Assembly: GCA_014860115.1 (NCBI GenBank)
Contig: JACZKK010000200.1
Location: forward strand, 1-64,000
Reading direction: 5' to 3'
DNA length: 64,000 nt
Source: Ignavibacteriaceae bacterium
GTDB taxonomy: Bacteria > Bacteroidota > Ignavibacteria > Ignavibacteriales > Ignavibacteriaceae
A program made the position numbers and the translations under genes. Below the pieces are notes generated by a model. That model saw only the letters and a list, made by a program, of their open reading frames with translations, was not told the DNA's origin and did not search any database. This document shows positions 60,233 through 64,000 of the stretch, one piece after another; the stretch's first letter is position 1, and each line of letters opens with the position of its first letter.

Positions 60233-61084
60233 TTATCTGAGATGTAAAACCGGTTCTATAACTTTTGGTTCTTTTTCTTTTGAATAATATTTTTTTAGAT
60301 GCTTTATTATTGCATCGTAAGCTTCATCAATCGTATCGCACATCGTGAATAAACTTAAATCAGATTTACTAATCATACCAAGTTCTACAAGTGCATCGAA
60401 GTTTATTATTTTACTCCAGTACTTTCTGTCATAAATAATCACTGCAAGTTTTTTTCTCAATTTTGCCGTTTGAATAAGAGTCATTATTTCAAACATCTCA
60501 TCCATAGTACCAAACCCACCGGGAAAAACTACTAGTGCTTTTGAGAGGTATGCAAACCAGAATTTACGCATGAAGAAATAGTGAAACTCGAAACTCAAAT
60601 CAGGTGTAACATAATTGTTGACAAATTGCTCAAATGGTATACTAATATTCAATCCTATCGAATAACCTCCAGCTTTCTTTGCTCCTTTATTTGCCGCTTC
60701 CATTATGCCGGGACCTCCTCCTGTACAAACGATAAACCTGTTAGCGCTAGTTTCAAGATTCATCGACCACTCCGTTAATCTTTTCGAGAGTTCGACGGCA
60801 TCTTCGTAATATCTTGACATATCTAGATAAAGTTGTGCCTCTCGGAGTTTCTTAGCAAAATTTTCAATCTGTTTTGGGTTTGAGGCTTTAATTGCGTTGT
60901 ATTCTCTCAGTGCATCTCTTCGTGCTTTGAGTCTTGCAGAGCCAAAGAACACAATAGTATCCATCACTTTGAATTTTTTAAATTTACTCTTCGGCTGAAG
61001 GTATTCTGTTATCATCCTGATCGTTCTTCCATCGGATGAATTAAGAAAATCCACATCCTGATAAGCTTTGACTGGCTTTTTCAT
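60233..61084 (-). CDS. LOG/TIGR00730-family Rossmann-fold protein
   Basis: A 283-residue protein of the 'lysine decarboxylase-like' LOG family, which hydrolyses nucleoside 5'-monophosphates (cytokinin-type or other) to base and ribose phosphate. The signatures CTGGGPGIMEAANKGA and FPGGFGTMDEMFE, holding the substrate-binding Arg/Glu residues, are present. It is longer than the usual 180-220 residues owing to a helical N-terminus (about residues 1-75). It stands alone on the minus strand. Confidence 0.88.
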   Translation of the reverse strand: MKKPVKAYQDVDFLNSSDGRTIRMITEYLQPKSKFKKFKVMDTIVFFGSARLKARRDALREYNAIKASNPKQIENFAKKLREAQLYLDMSRYYEDAVELSKRLTEWSMNLETSANRFIVCTGGGPGIMEAANKGAKKAGGYSIGLNISIPFEQFVNNYVTPDLSFEFHYFFMRKFWFAYLSKALVVFPGGFGTMDEMFEIMTLIQTAKLRKKLAVIIYDRKYWSKIINFDALVELGMISKSDLSLFTMCDTIDEAYDAIIKHLKKYYSKEKEPKVIEPVLHLR

Positions 61085-61242
61085 TTGACCTTTTAAATTT
61101 TATTTTTTAATAATCTATTGAATGTTTAAGGATAGAATGATTTATTTGTAGGGAATAATTATTTCTACTTTTAACAAATGTAATATAAATATATTGTTGT
61201 TCATTCTCATTTCAATTTAGATTAAAATACTAAAATTAATCA

Positions 61243-62496
61243 ATGAAAATTCCGGCTATACTTTTTTTTGTAATTTTTTCTCTTAACAATCTTTTTGCCG
61301 AAGCACCTGAAAAAATTATTCAAGAAATTAATGATATTATTTCAGGAATAACTTCCAGCACAAAAATGGCAATTATGATATACGATCCTTTAACGCAGGA
61401 TACTTTGGTTTGTATCAATCATACTGAATCAATGATTCCAGCTTCTAATACAAAGTTATTTACTACAGCAACAGCTCTTGAATTAATGGGCGGTAATCAT
61501 CTACTATCCACAAAAATATTGGCAGATGATGATGAAATATCGGACGGTATCATAGAGGGAAATATTTACATCAAAGGTTTTGGAAATCCAAGCTTCAGCT
61601 CTGAAGATCTGGATAAATTGGTAAATCAATTATATCAATTTGGTCTTCGAAAAGTAACCGGGAATGTTGTTGGCGATGATACTTACTTTGACAATGTATA
61701 CTCAAGGGACGATTGGATAAGTGAAGAACGTGCAAATGTTAAGCTTCCTCCAATTTCAGCATTAGTTATCGACAGGAATAGAACGATAGTTACAAAGAAA
61801 CGAAGAGGTAAATACAGAAATTATTTTGTTAACGTTGATAATCCACCACTTTTTGCTGCAAAGAAACTGAGAGAGAAATTGATTTCATACGGAGTAGAAG
61901 TAATTGGAAATTCCATTTCCGGAATAGCTGATGAGAATGCCAGACTTCTGATTGAGTCATCAATCGAACTTCGCAAGCTACTCAAAGAAACAAATAAAAG
62001 CAGCGATAATTTTTATGCGGAATGTTTATTTAAAACTTTAGGTTCTGTTTATAGTGGACAGCAAGGAAATTCGTTTTTCTCAACGCAAGCTATTCTAAAT
62101 TACATTGAGGATAACAGTATTTATTCAAACGGAACAAAAATAGTTGATGGCTCAGGTATATCCAGGTTTGACCAGGTTACTGCTGGAGCTTTAGTTGGAT
62201 TGCTTGAAAAAGTTTATTTCAACATTAAGCAATTTGATGATTTTTTTAATTCATTGAGTATTGCAGGAGTTGATGGGACATTAAAAAAGAGAATGATAGG
62301 AACAGCTGCAGAAAATAATTTCAGAGGGAAAACGGGAACTCTTAACGGCGTATCATCGCTTGCGGGCTATGTTACAACTGCAAATGATGATGATTTAATT
62401 GTCTGTATAATGTTTGAATTTACTTCAGGAGGAGCCAATAAATACAAAAATATTCAGGATAAAATTATTGAAATTCTCGCAGGATGGAAAAATTAA
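61243..62496 (+). CDS. dacB: D-alanyl-D-alanine carboxypeptidase/endopeptidase (PBP4, S13 family)
   Basis: A 417-residue penicillin-binding protein that trims peptidoglycan peptides in the periplasm. The signal peptide (residues 1-20) ends LFAE. The catalytic SxxK is Ser68-x2-Lys71 (PASNTKLF), the SxN motif is SDNFYAE, and the KTG motif is RGKTGTLNG. Slightly shorter than E. coli PBP4. It stands alone, convergent with secG. Confidence 0.93.
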   Translation: MKIPAILFFVIFSLNNLFAEAPEKIIQEINDIISGITSSTKMAIMIYDPLTQDTLVCINHTESMIPASNTKLFTTATALELMGGNHLLSTKILADDDEISDGIIEGNIYIKGFGNPSFSSEDLDKLVNQLYQFGLRKVTGNVVGDDTYFDNVYSRDDWISEERANVKLPPISALVIDRNRTIVTKKRRGKYRNYFVNVDNPPLFAAKKLREKLISYGVEVIGNSISGIADENARLLIESSIELRKLLKETNKSSDNFYAECLFKTLGSVYSGQQGNSFFSTQAILNYIEDNSIYSNGTKIVDGSGISRFDQVTAGALVGLLEKVYFNIKQFDDFFNSLSIAGVDGTLKKRMIGTAAENNFRGKTGTLNGVSSLAGYVTTANDDDLIVCIMFEFTSGGANKYKNIQDKIIEILAGWKN

Positions 62497-62549
62497 AGCC
62501 CTGATTGAATTTCATTCAGAGCCTCATTAAAAAGTTTAGTTAGTTGCTT

Positions 62550-62882
62550 TTACTCTTGCTCAGGAAGCTGCTGCGGTAATGATGGTGTTTGAGGAATATT
62601 TTGTCTGCCTGTTTCCTGAATAATGCTTCTTTGCTCCTGTGTTACTTTACCGGGCAAAAAGAAAAGGTTAGCTACAATTGCAAGAACAGCAACGACTCCA
62701 GCCAGCCACCATGTTGCCTGACTCAAAAAATCAGCGGTTCTTCTTGTTCCAAACATCGAACTCATATTACTTGCGCCACCGAATGTTCCGGATAATCCGC
62801 CGCCTTTACTGGCTTGCATTAATACTACTATAATCAGAAGTACGGCTGCAATCGATGCAATTAAAACTAAAATACTATACAT
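62550..62882 (-). CDS. secG: Preprotein translocase subunit SecG
   Basis: A 110-residue membrane subunit of SecYEG. Two helices (about 2-22 and 57-74) flank the family core QASKGGGLSGTFGGASNMSS then MFGTRR. The C-terminal tail is glutamine- and proline-rich (PQTPSLPQQLPEQE). It lies 46 bases downstream of the tRNA-Met gene on the same strand and may be transcribed from the same promoters. Confidence 0.95.
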   Translation of the reverse strand: MYSILVLIASIAAVLLIIVVLMQASKGGGLSGTFGGASNMSSMFGTRRTADFLSQATWWLAGVVAVLAIVANLFFLPGKVTQEQRSIIQETGRQNIPQTPSLPQQLPEQE

Positions 62883-62928
62883 AATTTTTCCTTTGTTCTA
62901 TATAATCTAAAATTTTTCTCTTTGTTTG

Positions 62929-63002
62929 TAGCGGGGGAGGGATTCGAACCCCCGACACGTGGATTATGATTCCACTGCTCTAACCGACTGAGCTACCCCG
63001 CC
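62929..63002 (-). tRNA. tRNA-Met (anticodon CAT, elongator type)
   Basis: On the minus strand from 63002 the 74-base gene folds into a full cloverleaf: acceptor GGCGGGG with CCCCGCT (first pair G-T), D arm GCTC/GAGC, anticodon stem GTGGA/TCCAC with loop ATCATAA (CAT), and T arm GGGGG/CCCTC with loop TTCGAAT. The start is a normal 7-bp acceptor pair rather than the initiator mismatch, so it is elongator Met. A tRNA-Ile with a lysidine-modified CAT anticodon is the alternative; TilS is encoded in this window. The 3' CCA is not encoded (ACA follows). Confidence 0.95.
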
Positions 63003-63029
63003 CTGTTTGATCCCACTAAAATCGGGATG

Positions 63030-63060
63030 CAAATATAGCCACAAAGCTTAATATTTTCAA
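63030..63060 (-). promoter_or_regulatory. Proximal promoter of tRNA-Met (and secG)
   Basis: TTGAAA (63060-63055), 17 bases, TATATTTG (63037-63030), a perfect TAnnTTTG. The transcript would begin with an ATCCC/GGGAT leader hairpin before the tRNA. Confidence 0.7.
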
Positions 63061-63090
63061 AAATACTGGAGAATTACATTATTTTGACAA
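63058..63090 (-). promoter_or_regulatory. Distal tandem promoter of tRNA-Met
   Basis: TTGTCA (63090-63085), 19 bases, TATTTTTG (63065-63058), also a perfect TAnnTTTG. Its last bases overlap the TTG box of the proximal promoter. Confidence 0.5.
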
Positions 63091-63103
63091 TCCAGAATCT
63101 CTT

Positions 63104-64000
63104 TTAAGAATTCTTTTCTTTTTCGAGACTATTCCACAAAATATCCAACATTCTATCCAATCCATGGCCTGAGATTGATGAGAATATTAATGGTTTATCT
63201 TTTATGCCTTTAAACTTAAAATGCAAAACTTCCTTCATTTTATCTGAATCAATCAAATCTGCTTTTGACAGGGAGACAAAAATTTTCTTCTGAATTAATT
63301 TAGGGCTATAACTCTTCAATTCATTCATCAGAATATTAAAATCATTCTGATAATTTTCTGAAGTTATGTCAATGAGAAAAAGAATTATTCTCGTTCTTTC
63401 AATATGACGAAGAAATTGATGACCCAATCCTTTACCTTCCGATGCACCTTCAATGATACCCGGGATATCTGCAACAGTGAAGCTTTGAAAATCTTTATAC
63501 TTAACAATGCCAAGATTCGGCTCGAGTGTGGTGAAGGGATAATCAGCAATTTTTGGTTTAGCAGCAGATATTTTTGAAATCAAAGTAGATTTTCCTGAAT
63601 TTGGAAAACCTACCAGCCCGACATCGGCGATTAATTTTAATTCGAGTATTACTTTTTTATACTCACCAGGTTTTCCATCTTCTGCAAATCGGGGAGTTTG
63701 ATTTGTAGGCGTAGCAAACTTACTATTGCCCTTTCCTCCCTTTCCACCTTTTGCCAGAATTATTTCTTTACCATCAGCTTCGAGATCAAAAAGTAATTTT
63801 TCTGTTTCCGCATCTTTAATAACAGTTCCAACAGGCACTCTAATGAGCACATCACTTCCATTTTTTCCATCTTTCAGTGAATTGCCGCCTTTCTCTCCGT
63901 CGCCAGCACAGTATTTTTTTTTGTATCTGAAATCGAGAAGAGTGTGAAGATTTGTACTGGCTTTGATTATAATATTTCCACCGTTTCCGCCGTCACCACC
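63104..64000 (-). CDS. obg: GTPase Obg, 5' end cut by window edge
   Basis: The frame runs in from the right edge without an in-window start, giving 298 C-terminal residues; about 30-40 N-terminal residues are missing. The glycine-rich Obg domain is visible (GGDGGNGGNIIIKAS, AKGGKGGKGNSKFATPTNQT), then the G domain with GFPNSGKSTLISK, DIPGIIEGASEGKGLGH, SKAD and FSSISG. It ends without the optional C-terminal OCT domain. Obg takes part in 50S ribosome assembly and stress control. Confidence 0.95.
   Translation of the reverse strand, partial: GGDGGNGGNIIIKASTNLHTLLDFRYKKKYCAGDGEKGGNSLKDGKNGSDVLIRVPVGTVIKDAETEKLLFDLEADGKEIILAKGGKGGKGNSKFATPTNQTPRFAEDGKPGEYKKVILELKLIADVGLVGFPNSGKSTLISKISAAKPKIADYPFTTLEPNLGIVKYKDFQSFTVADIPGIIEGASEGKGLGHQFLRHIERTRIILFLIDITSENYQNDFNILMNELKSYSPKLIQKKIFVSLSKADLIDSDKMKEVLHFKFKGIKDKPLIFSSISGHGLDRMLDILWNSLEKEKNS

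Overview
The window is AT-rich bacterial chromosome, most likely from an Ignavibacteria-type member of the Bacteroidota/Chlorobiota group. Support comes from seven proteins ending in a type IX secretion (T9SS) sorting domain of the 'NYPNPFNPST' type, the families DUF4837, DUF6249 and DUF5683-like, start sites with little Shine-Dalgarno sequence, and promoters that repeatedly fit TTGnnn-N16/19-TAnnTTTG, the Bacteroidota primary-sigma pattern. There are no phage, IS, CRISPR or plasmid genes.

Layout. 0-4.5 kb: threonine aldolase (cut by the window edge), a translationally coupled acyP-ispF-dedA-lnt operon, and era. 4.5-6.2 kb: an ECF sigma/anti-sigma pair, divergent from a DUF6249 membrane protein, with matching ECF-type promoters facing both genes. 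6.2-10 kb: trxB, queG, Rieske protein, MBL hydrolase, ferredoxin. 10-14.6 kb: an acyl-CoA dehydrogenase operon carrying a secreted YidD-domain protein, two DUF5683-like paralogues and a polytopic membrane protein. 14.7-24.6 kb: rlmN, a TrmH-like methyltransferase, an AlbA_2 protein, a long TPR lipoprotein (possibly a PorW/SprE-like T9SS part), PII, secA and an MNT-HEPN gene pair. 24.7-36 kb: glnE, a DUF2723 protein, DUF4837, a DGK1/VTE5-like kinase, ftsH, hpt, tilS, greA.

36-51 kb is a run of T9SS cargo genes: two M1 peptidase paralogues, a metzincin, a VOC-like protein, a YCF48-type propeller, an SBBP propeller and a beta-helix protein. The two M1 genes come from a tandem duplication whose junction survives as a fused relic of the 5' ends of greA and the metzincin gene. 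Short hairpin repeats are scattered between, and in places inside, these genes.

51-64 kb returns to housekeeping: an epimerase, an AddB-like nuclease, an outer-membrane barrel candidate, a thioredoxin-like protein, an M14 peptidase followed by an unusual ECF sigma factor with a fused anti-sigma-like tail, a zinc-ribbon protein with rpsU, LOG, PBP4, secG, tRNA-Met and obg (cut by the window edge).

Most interesting: the duplication junction, a terminator-like hairpin at the very start of the predicted greA leader, the sigma/anti-sigma fusion, the paired ECF promoters, and the secreted YidD operon.
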